This document shows positions 1-7,454 of a DNA stretch of 15,685 bases, piece by piece; within the stretch, counting starts at the first letter, position 1, and each line of letters starts with the position of its first letter. Both the position numbers and the translations under genes were made by a program. The DNA comes from Candidatus Shapirobacteria bacterium CG10_big_fil_rev_8_21_14_0_10_48_15. GTDB taxonomy: Bacteria; Patescibacteriota; Microgenomatia; PFEM01. The stretch spans positions 1 through 15,685 of the forward strand of contig PFEM01000023.1 in NCBI GenBank assembly GCA_002793635.1. The letters run 5' to 3'. Under the pieces are notes generated by a model that saw nothing but the letters and a program-made list of their open reading frames with translations, ran no database searches and was not told the DNA's origin.

Positions 1-38
1 GGGCCGGAGTCACCAATCTCAATTACAAACGGAGCTGA
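1..38 (+). CDS. C-terminal end of an upstream ORF, possibly another pilin (partial)
   Basis: An open frame enters from the left edge and ends at TGA (36-38), reading about 11 residues ending in GVTNLNYKRS. It stops only four bases before the proposed TTG start of the next gene, whose GGAG Shine-Dalgarno (31-34) lies inside this tail. That spacing is typical of co-translated genes in pilus operons, where several minor pilins follow one another. The fragment is too short to identify by sequence, so its pilin nature is inferred from position only. Confidence 0.45.
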   Translation, partial: AGVTNLNYKRS

Positions 39-42
39 CGAA

Positions 43-570
43 TTGGCGATGAAAAGAAAAGGTTTTACGTTGGTGGAAATGATGATTGTTGTGGCCTTGC
101 TGGTCGTGTTGGTGGTGGCGGGCAACCGGATGTTTTTTTCCGTGTTAAAGGGTTCGACCAAGGCCGATAAGCTGGCCTTGGTTAAACAAAATGGCGATTA
201 CGCTCTCAACATCATGCAGCGGATGATCCGCAACGCCCGGTCATTGAAAGAATGCACCGTGTCAACGGTGGAGATTGATAACCCTGATCCGATGGCGCCG
301 CCGGAGAAGCGGTGGACTAAATTTATTTTGGACACCACGAATCATTACGTTGCTTCCGAAAGCAGTACGTTATCCGGAGCCGACGCTCGCCTGACAGGCA
401 CCCAGGTGTGGCTGACAGCGGGCAGCTTTGCCTGCACCTCTGGCGCCGATGGTGAGCCGGATCAGGTAGAAATTAATTTTACTTTGGAACAAGCAGGAAC
501 GACCAACCGGCCGGAGGAAAAAGCGGCGGCCAGTTTCCACACGACGGTGGTAATGCGCAACATTGATTGA
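43..570 (+). CDS. Type IV pilus minor pilin / pseudopilin with class III signal peptide (PilW/ComGF-like)
   Basis: The N-terminus reads KRKG|FTLVEMM and is followed by about 17 hydrophobic residues. This is the classic prepilin-peptidase (PilD) site: a short basic leader, Gly at -1, Phe at +1 and Glu at +5. After cleavage the hydrophobic helix would anchor the subunit in the membrane and then pack into the pilus core. The remaining ~140 residues form a globular domain with a Cys pair (CTV near residue 71 and FACTSG near 129) that could make a disulfide. The 175-residue length suits a minor pilin. The TTG start at 43 has GGAG (31-34) eight bases upstream; ATG at 49 gives a five-residue leader (MKRKG) but a 14-base spacing, so it is a real alternative. 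The gene leads directly into a second minor pilin and pilMNO. The exact subtype (PilW, GspJ or ComGF class) cannot be settled by eye. Confidence 0.85.
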   Translation: MAMKRKGFTLVEMMIVVALLVVLVVAGNRMFFSVLKGSTKADKLALVKQNGDYALNIMQRMIRNARSLKECTVSTVEIDNPDPMAPPEKRWTKFILDTTNHYVASESSTLSGADARLTGTQVWLTAGSFACTSGADGEPDQVEINFTLEQAGTTNRPEEKAAASFHTTVVMRNID

Positions 571-603
571 CTTAGTGACCGTTTTTGAGTTTAATTAAAG
601 AGA

Positions 604-1485
604 ATGCGGAACAAACAATCTGGCCAGGCGCTGATTATTATTCTGCTGATTATGGCGGTGGGTTTGACTATGGGTTTGTCGGTCATCTCTCGGTCGACCA
701 GTGATATTAAGATTTCCGAGCAAGAGGAAGAAGCGGCCCGGGCTTTTTCAATCGCCGAGCTGGGCATCGAGCAAGCCCTACTGGCGGAAGGAGGGGTGTC
801 GGGATCAGCGGACGGGATTAGCTATAACGTTAACGCGGTAACTCAAGGGGGCAGTGACACTTTTGTTTTTGGCGGAGGCACTTTTGCAGCTGGCGAAACC
901 GCTACTCTTTGGCTAGTGGAACATAACGCTGATGGCAGTTTAAATACTTCTGGTTATTTTAAGATTGGCGACAGAGTTAATTTTTGTTGGGGTAATTCGT
1001 CAACAGATATCCCCGCCCTGGAAGCAATTTTAATCTACAGAGATTCGGGAGGGGTTTTCCGTTCTACTCGTCAAGTTTTTGATCCCGACTCCAGTCGTGC
1101 TCTTTTAAACAAGTTTGAATCAGCGACTACCAATTCATATTGTAAATCATTGGGTATGAGCTACGCTTCTTTTGACAGCCCGTCTAATGGCCAAAAGCTT
1201 AGTTCTCCCAGTCTTTTTACTAACGCAATTAACGGTTCTGTCCCTTTTGTATTGAGGCTAAAGTTGTTGTATAACAGCAGTGCGCAGCCAATGGCGGTTT
1301 TTTCTAAGCTTAATAATGGTTCATTGTTGTCCGACGCTTTCTTTCCTCCTCAGGGGGTCTGTTATGAATCCCAGGCAACGACGGCGAACGGGGTGAGCCG
1401 GAAGGTGCGGCAATGCCAGTTTTACAAATCACCACCGGGAATTTTTGACTACGCTTTATTTTCTCACGGCAATTTGGTAAAGTAA
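604..1485 (+). CDS. PilX-like minor pilin, N-terminal helix with variable C-terminal domain
   Basis: The protein has 293 residues. It begins with a short polar leader, then SGQALIIILLIMAVGLTMG, a membrane helix without the canonical +5 Glu. This is followed by an amphipathic helix ending in EEEAARAFSIAELGIEQAL, very like the helix signature of the PilX N-terminal family of minor pilins. The rest is a Gly/Ser/Asn-rich, probably beta-rich domain with several Cys, ending in KSPPGIFDYALFSHGNLVK. PilX-type minor pilins help initiate or cap the pilus and affect aggregation and adhesion. The ATG at 604 is the only sensible start; AAAGAGA lies directly against it, so ribosome binding is weak. From roughly base 960 to 1320 GC falls to about 41%, while the N-terminal coding part (about 47-60%) and the last ~150 bases (52-62%) are richer, so the exposed domain may be mosaic. 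The family is fairly certain and the specific role is not. Confidence 0.75.
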   Translation: MRNKQSGQALIIILLIMAVGLTMGLSVISRSTSDIKISEQEEEAARAFSIAELGIEQALLAEGGVSGSADGISYNVNAVTQGGSDTFVFGGGTFAAGETATLWLVEHNADGSLNTSGYFKIGDRVNFCWGNSSTDIPALEAILIYRDSGGVFRSTRQVFDPDSSRALLNKFESATTNSYCKSLGMSYASFDSPSNGQKLSSPSLFTNAINGSVPFVLRLKLLYNSSAQPMAVFSKLNNGSLLSDAFFPPQGVCYESQATTANGVSRKVRQCQFYKSPPGIFDYALFSHGNLVK

Positions 1486-1501
1486 AAAAGGAAAACTGCC
1501 T

Positions 1502-2521
1502 ATGGATTTTTTTGGTCTGGATATTGGTACGCACTCGATTAAGTTGGCCCAGCTGGAAAAAAAGGGTGATCGTTATCATTTGGTCGCTTTTGGTTCCGGC
1601 CCGTCAACGGGCAAAGGGCTGCTGTCAGAAGCAGAAAGTGACCTGACGGCGCTGGCGGAGGTCATCAAAAAGATTCGCCAAGAAGCCAAGATCAAGACCA
1701 AAAACGTGGCGACCGCCCTGCCGCAAGACCAGGTGTTTACCCGGACGGTCACGATTCCCCGCCTTTCCGAGGAGGAATTGCAGTCCGCCCTAAATTGGGA
1801 GGCGGAGCAGTTTATTCCCATTCCCCTGACCGAAGTCACGCTCGCCCACCAAATGATCGGGCAGGCCAAAGAAGGCAAAAAAGAAAAAAATAAAGTCTTG
1901 CTGGTAGCGGCCTCCAACCGGCTGATTGAAAAAATTATTAATGTTTTGAAGATGGCCGGTCTGACGCCGGTTAGCTTGGAAACCGAGATTATTTCCATGG
2001 CCCGTAGTTTGATTCCCCCGGAGTCCGAACCGGTGATGATGGTGGATTTGGGCGCCCGCGCCAGTGACTTGGCGGTGGTCGAAAACGGCCTGGTATCTTT
2101 TGTCAATTCAATTGGGACGGCCGGAGAAACGCTGACCAGAATGATGGAAACCCAGCTTGGTTTGGATGCCACCCAGGCCGAGGCTTATAAAAAAGCTTAT
2201 GGGGCCGATCCGGAAAAGTTGGAAGGCAAGCTGGCCCAAGTGTTGGACCCAATTTTGGCCAAGATTGCCCAAGAAATGGAAAAAACCATTCAGTTTTATC
2301 AATCTCAAGGTGGCCAAAATATCAGGCGAGTGGTGCTGACGGGCGGCACCGCCGGTTTGCCGGCAATTGCTTCCTTACTGGCCAAAAAACTTAATTTGGA
2401 AATTCAGGTGGGTGATCCTTTTGGTCGGGTGATCAAGGGTGATTTAGAGACCAGGATTCCCGCGCAAAGCGCCTTTATTTTTGCCGTCGCGGTGGGTTTG
2501 GCGTTGAGGGAGATTGAGTGA
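1502..2521 (+). CDS. pilM: Type IV pilus assembly ATPase-fold protein PilM
   Basis: This 339-residue actin/FtsA-fold protein is the cytoplasmic part of the pilus alignment complex; it binds the N-terminal tail of PilN at the inner membrane. Nucleotide-binding landmarks are visible: phosphate-1 motif GLDIGTHSIKL (residues 5-15), phosphate-2 motif MMVDLGARASDLAVV (179-193) and adenosine loop VVLTGGTAGLPAI (277-289). The segment IPRLSEEELQSALNWEAEQFIPIP (85-108) is the recognisable PilM/SHS2 region. Length matches the family (about 340-370). AAAGGA (1487-1492) sits nine bases before the ATG, one of the better ribosome binding sites in the window. It is followed without a gap by pilN, whose start lies just past the TGA, so translation is probably coupled. 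The pilMNO order is the conserved one. Confidence 0.95.
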   Translation: MDFFGLDIGTHSIKLAQLEKKGDRYHLVAFGSGPSTGKGLLSEAESDLTALAEVIKKIRQEAKIKTKNVATALPQDQVFTRTVTIPRLSEEELQSALNWEAEQFIPIPLTEVTLAHQMIGQAKEGKKEKNKVLLVAASNRLIEKIINVLKMAGLTPVSLETEIISMARSLIPPESEPVMMVDLGARASDLAVVENGLVSFVNSIGTAGETLTRMMETQLGLDATQAEAYKKAYGADPEKLEGKLAQVLDPILAKIAQEMEKTIQFYQSQGGQNIRRVVLTGGTAGLPAIASLLAKKLNLEIQVGDPFGRVIKGDLETRIPAQSAFIFAVAVGLALREIE

Positions 2522-2522
2522 G

Positions 2523-3083
2523 ATGGCTGGCGACCAGATAGATTTTCTTAGAGCCAGTCGTCAGGAAACCCGGCAACAGTCCAGGCAAAAAAAAACCTGG
2601 CGTAATTTGAGCTTAGTGGGGCTAGCCGTTTATTGCCTGGCGGCCGGAGCGATTTTTGTCTACTCAATTTATCTTGGTCAAGCCGCCCAAGCAGTTGACC
2701 GCAACATTACGGCCCAAAAAGCCAAGGTTGCCGAATTTGAAAAAACAGAAGCGTTGCAGATTTTGCTCCAGCAAAGGCTGACGGCCGTGGCCGAAATTCT
2801 TGCTCCCAAAACCCCGGACTACCGGCAAACTACTTTATTTTTAAACGAAATTTCTCCGGAAGGCTTGGCGATTAACAGTTATCATTATTCCTCAGGAGGG
2901 GAGGTTAATTTAGAGGCGGAAGCGACTAACTCCCTGGTGGCCGACGACTTTTTGAACAGGTTAAAAAAGTCGTCGCAAGCGGGCAAATATTTTGGCGAGA
3001 TCATCCTGACCGCTTTTAACCGGGAAGCCGACGGCAGTTATAAAATTAGTTTGAGCATGAGTGTCAATGAAGACCAAGAGTAG
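2523..3083 (+). CDS. pilN: Type IV pilus inner-membrane protein PilN
   Basis: The protein has 186 residues from ATG 2523. It has a short charged cytoplasmic tail (1-27), one membrane helix (about 29-50), a coiled-coil stretch (about 55-85) and a C-terminal alpha/beta region resembling the ferredoxin-like PilN fold. PilN heterodimerises with PilO in the periplasm or outer space and docks PilM through its N-terminal tail. The usual INLLP-type PilM-docking motif is present only in degenerate form (IDFLRAS, residues 6-12). The start at 2523 is chosen because GAGGGAGA (2506-2513) is about ten bases upstream; an upstream TTG at 2514 would have no spacing. The identification rests on membrane topology, size and its place between pilM and pilO as much as on sequence. 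Confidence 0.88.
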   Translation: MAGDQIDFLRASRQETRQQSRQKKTWRNLSLVGLAVYCLAAGAIFVYSIYLGQAAQAVDRNITAQKAKVAEFEKTEALQILLQQRLTAVAEILAPKTPDYRQTTLFLNEISPEGLAINSYHYSSGGEVNLEAEATNSLVADDFLNRLKKSSQAGKYFGEIILTAFNREADGSYKISLSMSVNEDQE

Positions 3084-3786
3084 TTTGCAAAAATATCAGG
3101 TTTACTTAGCCCCCTTGCTGGTCGGGCTGTTGATTGTGGCGACGGCCAGCGCTTTTTTGAAGCCCAAAGTGGCGCTGATTTTGGCATCCGGCAGCGAACT
3201 TAGCCAAAAAAAGCAAGCGTTAGCACGCTTGACGCAAAAAGTGGCTGCCCTCCAAGGGCTTGACCCACAGACGCTGAACACCAAAACCCAGCTGGCTCTG
3301 AAAGCTCTGCCGGTCGAAAAAGAGGTCCCCTGGCTGATCAGGACAGTCAAGGCCGTGGCCGAAGAAACCGGGGTTGTCTTGGGCGAATTGAATGTCGACC
3401 CGGGAGAGCTGGCTTCCGCTTCAGCTAAACCCTCCCAAGCCGAAGGAAAAAGTAACTTGACGGTTTTAGAATTTGATCTTAACGCAGAGGGCGCTTTGGA
3501 ATTACTGGTTGATTTCTTGGCGCGTTTGGAAGCGGTTTTACCGCTGATGAAATTAACCGATGTGGCTTTTGGGCAAGCTTCAGAGGGGGTTTTTCAATTG
3601 AGTTTGGGTTTAGAAACTTTTGTAATGGGGTTGCCGCCAACCATGGCGGTGACAGACCAGCCCTTAGCAATTATTGGCCAGGAAGAAGAGGATGCTTATC
3701 AAGAACTAGTGAGTTTTAAACCAACACTGGGAGAGGCCGTTATGCCCTCAATGCCGGTGGGCAAAGAGGATTTATTTAACCTTTAA
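3061..3786 (+). CDS. pilO: Type IV pilus inner-membrane protein PilO
   Basis: The 241-residue bitopic protein has a membrane helix at about residues 13-33, then a Gln/Lys/Ala-rich coiled coil (about 44-66) and a C-terminal alpha/beta domain with LTVLEFDLNAEG and GVFQLSLGLETFV, as expected for PilO. An acidic, Pro-containing tail of about 50 residues ends in GKEDLFNL. PilO pairs with PilN to link the cytoplasmic motor side to the outer machinery. The start is GTG 3061 or ATG 3067; both lie inside the end of pilN (23- or 17-base overlap), and no strong Shine-Dalgarno is seen, so translational coupling is likely. The TAA stop (3784-3786) overlaps by two bases the stop of the convergent khpA gene. 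This is the last gene of the pilus operon. Confidence 0.88.
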   Translation: MSMKTKSSLQKYQVYLAPLLVGLLIVATASAFLKPKVALILASGSELSQKKQALARLTQKVAALQGLDPQTLNTKTQLALKALPVEKEVPWLIRTVKAVAEETGVVLGELNVDPGELASASAKPSQAEGKSNLTVLEFDLNAEGALELLVDFLARLEAVLPLMKLTDVAFGQASEGVFQLSLGLETFVMGLPPTMAVTDQPLAIIGQEEEDAYQELVSFKPTLGEAVMPSMPVGKEDLFNL

Positions 3787-4016
3787 ACTTCTTGAACTTC
3801 AATTTCGACGCGCTTTTTGGCGGCGATGGCCTTCAGTCTCGTTAGCTCGCGCAAGGCCTTGATGGTGCGGCCGCCTTTGCCGATGATTAGTTTGAGATCT
3901 TCAGGATCGGCCTTGACCGTCAAAATTACCAGACCCGGCTGGCTTTGCTCACTCACGCTGACTTTTTCAGGATGAGTGACAATTGATTCAACTAAGAACT
4001 GAAGCAATTTTTTCAT
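3783..4016 (-). CDS. khpA: KH-domain RNA-binding protein KhpA (YlqC/DUF1130 type)
   Basis: The protein is 77 residues from ATG 4016, beginning MKKLLQFLVESIVTHPEKV, which matches the usual KhpA N-terminus. The nucleic-acid-binding GxxG loop is IIGKGGRTIKALREL. KhpA is a small single-KH protein that binds RNA, in Firmicutes with KhpB, and affects cell division and small-RNA function. A GTG at 4028 would add four residues, but family comparison favours 4016. The gene starts 28 bases inside the end of rpsP and has no clear Shine-Dalgarno, so it probably depends on coupling to rpsP. The rpsP-khpA order is widely conserved among bacteria and supports the call. It is the last gene of the leftward operon. 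Confidence 0.9.
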   Translation of the reverse strand: MKKLLQFLVESIVTHPEKVSVSEQSQPGLVILTVKADPEDLKLIIGKGGRTIKALRELTRLKAIAAKKRVEIEVQEV

Positions 4017-4236
4017 TGAGTAAGCCACGCAAAGAAGCGGTGGGCTGGGCGCCCTTCTCTAGCCATTGTTTGAGCTTGGCGCGATCAAGCTTTAAGGTCG
4101 CCGGCTTGGTTTGGGGATTATAAAAACCGATGACTTCAATGGCCGGGCCATTCCTTTTGGTTTGCTCATGAGCGACCGCAATCCGAAAAAATGGCTTGTG
4201 TTTGGTGCCCATTCTGATGAGACGAATTTTGACCAT
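3988..4236 (-). CDS. rpsP: 30S ribosomal protein S16
   Basis: The 82-residue protein has the S16 signature throughout: MVKIRLIRMGTKHKPFFRI at the start, then KRNGPAIEVIGFYNPQ and a C-terminal KQWLEKGAQPTASLRGLL. S16 is an early assembly protein that stabilises the 5' domain of 16S rRNA. Length is normal for the family. The ATG at 4236 is preceded by a weak AAGAG about four bases upstream. It lies 11 bases after the rnc stop and overlaps the start of khpA. The usual ffh/rimM/trmD neighbours are absent from this run. Confidence 0.97.
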   Translation of the reverse strand: MVKIRLIRMGTKHKPFFRIAVAHEQTKRNGPAIEVIGFYNPQTKPATLKLDRAKLKQWLEKGAQPTASLRGLLNEKIASVLS

Positions 4237-4247
4237 AGACTCTTATT

Positions 4248-4925
4248 TTACTTTCTTGAGGCTAATTTTTCAAGCGCCAATCTGGCGGCCTCTTGCTCGG
4301 CCCGTTGTTTGCTTTTGCCGGAAGCAGTGGCCAGCCGCTTGCCTTGGCGCAAGACCGCCATCATAAAAGTTTTGGCATGATCAGGACCTTGCTCGTGAAG
4401 CACCTCATACACCGGTGGCTGGCCGGTTTGCGACTGAACTTTTTCTTGCAGCAAGCTTTTGTAGTCTTTAAATTCCCCTCTGGCCAAAATTTCTTTCAGA
4501 GAAGCTTGCAATTGTTTTTTGATAAAGGCTTCGGTTGGGATTAAACCTTGGTCCAGGAAAATTGCCCCAATAATCGCTTCCATGGTGTTGGCTAGCAGCG
4601 AGGGGTTTTGCTGGCCGCCTGATTCTTTTTCGCCTCGACTCATCTGAATCAATTCGCCGATCTGAAGATATCCGGCCAGTTTGGCCAGGGAGAGGGTGTT
4701 GACCAAGTTGGAACGGAGATTGGTCAGCGTGCCCTCCGGATAATCAGGGAATTTTTGGTAAAGCCAGGCAGACACACTGAAATCCAAAATGGCGTCACCC
4801 AAAAATTCCAGTCGCTCGTTGGACCGCACAGTCTTGTCCCCCGCTTCGTTTAAAAAGGAGCGGTGGGTCAGGGCCTGTTCGAACAGCGCCTGATTGTTAA
4901 ATTTAACCAGATTTTTGATGTTCAT
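4248..4925 (-). CDS. rnc: Ribonuclease III
   Basis: The protein is 225 residues from ATG 4925 and cuts double-stranded RNA in rRNA precursor maturation and mRNA turnover. The catalytic domain carries the signature NERLEFLGDAIL (36-47) and the second acidic motif ANTMEAIIGAIFLDQG (112-127), which supply the Glu/Asp metal ligands. A double-stranded RNA-binding domain follows (about 153-222: DYKSLLQEKVQ, then GKSKQRAEQEAARLAL). The open frame continues to 5021, but the extra 32 residues lie over nusB in another frame and do not resemble RNase III, so ATG 4925 is taken. It overlaps the end of nusB by 23 bases with no Shine-Dalgarno, implying coupling. Both domains and the active-site acids appear intact. 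Confidence 0.97.
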   Translation of the reverse strand: MNIKNLVKFNNQALFEQALTHRSFLNEAGDKTVRSNERLEFLGDAILDFSVSAWLYQKFPDYPEGTLTNLRSNLVNTLSLAKLAGYLQIGELIQMSRGEKESGGQQNPSLLANTMEAIIGAIFLDQGLIPTEAFIKKQLQASLKEILARGEFKDYKSLLQEKVQSQTGQPPVYEVLHEQGPDHAKTFMMAVLRQGKRLATASGKSKQRAEQEAARLALEKLASRK

Positions 4926-5283
4926 GAAGGCTATTTTTGTAAACCGTTCCCAAAACGCCGTTGGCAAAAGCGGAGCTTTTTTCGCTGCCGTAGGCTTTGG
5001 CCAGCTCGACCGCTTCGTCAATGATGACTTTGGGGGGTTCCTGCTGTTTAATGGTCAGCTCGTAAATCGCCAGCCGCAAAATGGCCAAGTCAATTTTGTT
5101 AATTTGCTCAATGGGCCATTCCGGCGCAGCCTGGCTGATCACCTTGTCAATTTGTTTAATTTTTTTGATAACGGCTTGGGCCAGCTGGTTACTGATCGCT
5201 TGCTGATTTTGGAAAGACCATTTGAAAAGACTGCGAATGGCTTTTTCGCGGCGCTGATGACGCGGATCTTTAGCGGTTTTCAT
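4903..5283 (-). CDS. nusB: Transcription antitermination protein NusB
   Basis: The 126-residue all-helical protein has the NusB pattern: an Arg-rich start (RHQRREKAIRSLFKWSF), a central INKIDLAILRLAIYEL, and the typical C-terminal VIIDEAVELAKAYGSEKSSAFANGVLG. NusB binds boxA RNA with S10 (NusE) to keep RNA polymerase processive on rRNA operons. The N-terminus is a little short compared with the usual 130-160 residues, but all core helices seem present. The ATG at 5283 lies within the last codons of rpmF (14-base overlap), and the end overlaps rnc. No Shine-Dalgarno is visible. Neighbours with rRNA- and ribosome-related roles (rpmF, rnc, rpsP) fit. Confidence 0.95.
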   Translation of the reverse strand: MKTAKDPRHQRREKAIRSLFKWSFQNQQAISNQLAQAVIKKIKQIDKVISQAAPEWPIEQINKIDLAILRLAIYELTIKQQEPPKVIIDEAVELAKAYGSEKSSAFANGVLGTVYKNSLHEHQKSG

Positions 5284-5425
5284 CGCAATTTGGGCAGACT
5301 TGATGCGGTGGTTTAAGCTGCTGACAACGAGGGCAAGGTCCCAAAGTGGGCTTGGCTAATTTGTTGGCCGCGCGGCGTTTCCCTTGCCGGCGCGTCGAGA
5401 TTTTTCTTTTCGGTAAAGCAGCCAT
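5270..5425 (-). CDS. rpmF: 50S ribosomal protein L32
   Basis: This short gene of 51 residues lies between recG and nusB. The protein starts MAALPKRKISTRRQGKRRAA, the standard L32 N-terminus (PKRK then a basic stretch), and ends with a zinc ribbon, CPRC (residues 31-34) and CPNC (44-47). The tail after the last Cys is only DENR, shorter than the usual Gly-Tyr-Tyr ending, and it is overlapped by the nusB start. The ATG at 5425 lies one base after the recG stop, with no Shine-Dalgarno, so it is probably translated by coupling. The intact CxxC pairs mark the zinc-binding form. The main doubt is only whether ATG 5425 is the true start. Confidence 0.95.
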   Translation of the reverse strand: MAALPKRKISTRRQGKRRAANKLAKPTLGPCPRCQQLKPPHQVCPNCDENR

Positions 5426-5426
5426 A

Positions 5427-7454
5427 TTAATTAGGTTCTACTTGATTAATTTTATACTCTTTCAGCTTGGCTTGCAAGCGTGGGTAGCGCGACAACGACG
5501 GCATGACCAAGGCCGCCGCTTGGCGAGTCTGTTTAATCAGCCGATGATCAGTAAAAGACGCCAATTGGAGAGCAAAAAAACCATGCTGACTAGTGCCATA
5601 AACCTGGCCGGGCCCGCGCATCTGCAAATCAATTTCTGCCAACTCCATACCGGTATGGGCCTGCTGGAGAGCTTGAAGTCTTTGGCGGCCCTGATGGCCC
5701 AGGTTTTCGCCAAAAAGCAGACAGTAAGCCTGCTTTTCACCCCGGCCCACCCGACCGCGCAGCTGGTGTAATTGCGCCAGGCCAAAACGTTGGGCGCCTT
5801 CCACCATCATGATGGTGGCATTGGGAATATCCAAGCCCACTTCGACCACCGGCGTGGCTACCAAAATAGCGATTTTTTGTTGTTGAAACTGTTTTAAAAC
5901 GGCGACTTTTTCGGTGGACTTCAGTCGGCCGTGCAGCAAGCCGAGCTTCAGTTGAGGAAAAATTTTGGTTTGCAGTCTGGTAAACTCGTTTTTGGCGGCG
6001 CGGACACTTTGGAGGCTTTCGTGGGTGGACTCTTCAATAAAGGGGCAGACAATAAAGGCCTGGCTGCGGTGGGTTTGAATCTCTTGGCGGATCCACGCGT
6101 AGGCCGCGCGGCGTTTGGCAGCGGGTACCAGCCAAGTTTTGATTTTTTGCCGGCCCGGGGGCATCTCGTCCAAAACCGATAAGTCCAAGTCGCCATGGAC
6201 AGTGAGGGCAATGGTTCTGGGGATGGGGGTGGCCGTCATGGTGAGCAAGTGCGGCGCTTGGCGGTTTTGATTGATTAGTTGGGCGCGTTGACCGACACCA
6301 AAACGATGCTGTTCGTCCACGATGGCCAAACCGAGCTTTTTGAAAACAGCGCGTTGATGAATTAGAGCGTGGGTCCCGATCAAAAAATCAAAATCATCAA
6401 CCTGTTTCTGGTGAGTACTGCCGGTGAGGAGTTTGATTTTGATGCCCAAAGGAGTTAACAGTTGGTTGAGGGTCAAAAAGTGTTGGTTGGCCAGGACTTC
6501 GGTGGGGACCATCAGGGCGGCCTGAACTTTGTTTAGAGAAGCGATAAAAATGGCCGCCGCTGCGACCACCGTTTTGCCGCTGCCCACGTCGCCTTCTAGC
6601 AACCGATTCATGGGCTGATCCTTTTGCAAGTCAGTCATGATCTCGCCGATGGCACGGGTTTGCGCGGCGGTGAGCGGAAAAGGCAAACTTTTAATAAACT
6701 GGGCCAATTTTTGGGCGTCGACTTGAAAATGGCAAACCAATTTTTTTTGCTGCCAGGCTTTTTGGCGAGAGAGCGCCGCCAGCTGGAGCAAAAACATTTC
6801 GTCAAAAGCCAATCGCTGCTTGGCCTGGGTAAGTTTTGGCAACGAATTTGGTAAATGAATTTGTTCTATTGATTCTCTTAATTCAGCTAAGCTGTTTTTT
6901 TCTATTAAAATTGAGGGCAAAAACTCTTCGACTAGCAAGTTTTGGTTGCGTAACAGCACGGCTATCCTTGATCGCAGCCATTTGCTGCTGACGCCGGTAG
7001 TTTCGTGATAAATGGGTACAAGCCGACCAGTGTGAATGGCTGGTTTAAACTGGTCAACCAGCTCATGATCAGGATTGGTCATAATTTTTTGAGAGCCAAA
7101 AAATTCTACCTTACCGGCCAAAAAAATTGACTGCCCTGTTTTGATGGCGGTTTTTAAAAAAGGCTGGTTAAACCAAGTGGCTTGCAGTTGGCCGGTGCCG
7201 TCGCTGATGACCGCTTTTTGAATCGTTTGGCGGCGGCGCGTGTATTGGTTGGTAAAAGAAAGCACCTGGCCTTTGACCGAAACCGTTTCGCCCGCTTGGA
7301 CTTGGCCAAGAGGAGAAACCAGCGAGTAGTCAAGATAGCGAAAGGGAAAATGATAAAGTAAATCGCCGACGGTGTTAATATTCAACCTGCCCAGCTTGTT
7401 GGTATAAGCGGGGCCGACCATGAAGAGACGGCTGATGGGTGTGCCCAGGGTCAT
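5427..7454 (-). CDS. recG: ATP-dependent DNA helicase RecG
   Basis: The protein is 675 residues from ATG 7454 and remodels stalled replication forks and Holliday junctions. In order: a short N-terminal helical part (RLFMVGPAYTNKLGRLNINTVGDLLYHFP), the OB-fold wedge domain (about 45-125), and a superfamily 2 helicase core with Walker A GDVGSGKT (288-295), DEQH box (380-383), TATPIPRT (407-414) and QLRGRVGR (564-571). The TRG motif DLQMRGPGQVYGT (609-621) couples ATP hydrolysis to movement. Length is normal (about 680). The open frame extends 27 codons upstream, but that part overlaps another small gene; ATG 7454 forms an ATGA overlap with its stop. A short AT-rich dip (about 6840-6960) falls in the linker between wedge and helicase. 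Confidence 0.97.
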   Translation of the reverse strand: MTLGTPISRLFMVGPAYTNKLGRLNINTVGDLLYHFPFRYLDYSLVSPLGQVQAGETVSVKGQVLSFTNQYTRRRQTIQKAVISDGTGQLQATWFNQPFLKTAIKTGQSIFLAGKVEFFGSQKIMTNPDHELVDQFKPAIHTGRLVPIYHETTGVSSKWLRSRIAVLLRNQNLLVEEFLPSILIEKNSLAELRESIEQIHLPNSLPKLTQAKQRLAFDEMFLLQLAALSRQKAWQQKKLVCHFQVDAQKLAQFIKSLPFPLTAAQTRAIGEIMTDLQKDQPMNRLLEGDVGSGKTVVAAAAIFIASLNKVQAALMVPTEVLANQHFLTLNQLLTPLGIKIKLLTGSTHQKQVDDFDFLIGTHALIHQRAVFKKLGLAIVDEQHRFGVGQRAQLINQNRQAPHLLTMTATPIPRTIALTVHGDLDLSVLDEMPPGRQKIKTWLVPAAKRRAAYAWIRQEIQTHRSQAFIVCPFIEESTHESLQSVRAAKNEFTRLQTKIFPQLKLGLLHGRLKSTEKVAVLKQFQQQKIAILVATPVVEVGLDIPNATIMMVEGAQRFGLAQLHQLRGRVGRGEKQAYCLLFGENLGHQGRQRLQALQQAHTGMELAEIDLQMRGPGQVYGTSQHGFFALQLASFTDHRLIKQTRQAAALVMPSLSRYPRLQAKLKEYKINQVEPN

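Noticed and set aside
1576..2172. 198-codon minus-strand ORF inside pilM
   Set aside because: Antisense to a well-recognised PilM gene, with no ribosome binding site or recognisable domain.
4926..5021. N-terminal extension of RNase III to 5021
   Set aside because: The extra 32 residues overlie nusB in another frame and do not resemble RNase III; ATG 4925 gives the family's normal N-terminus.
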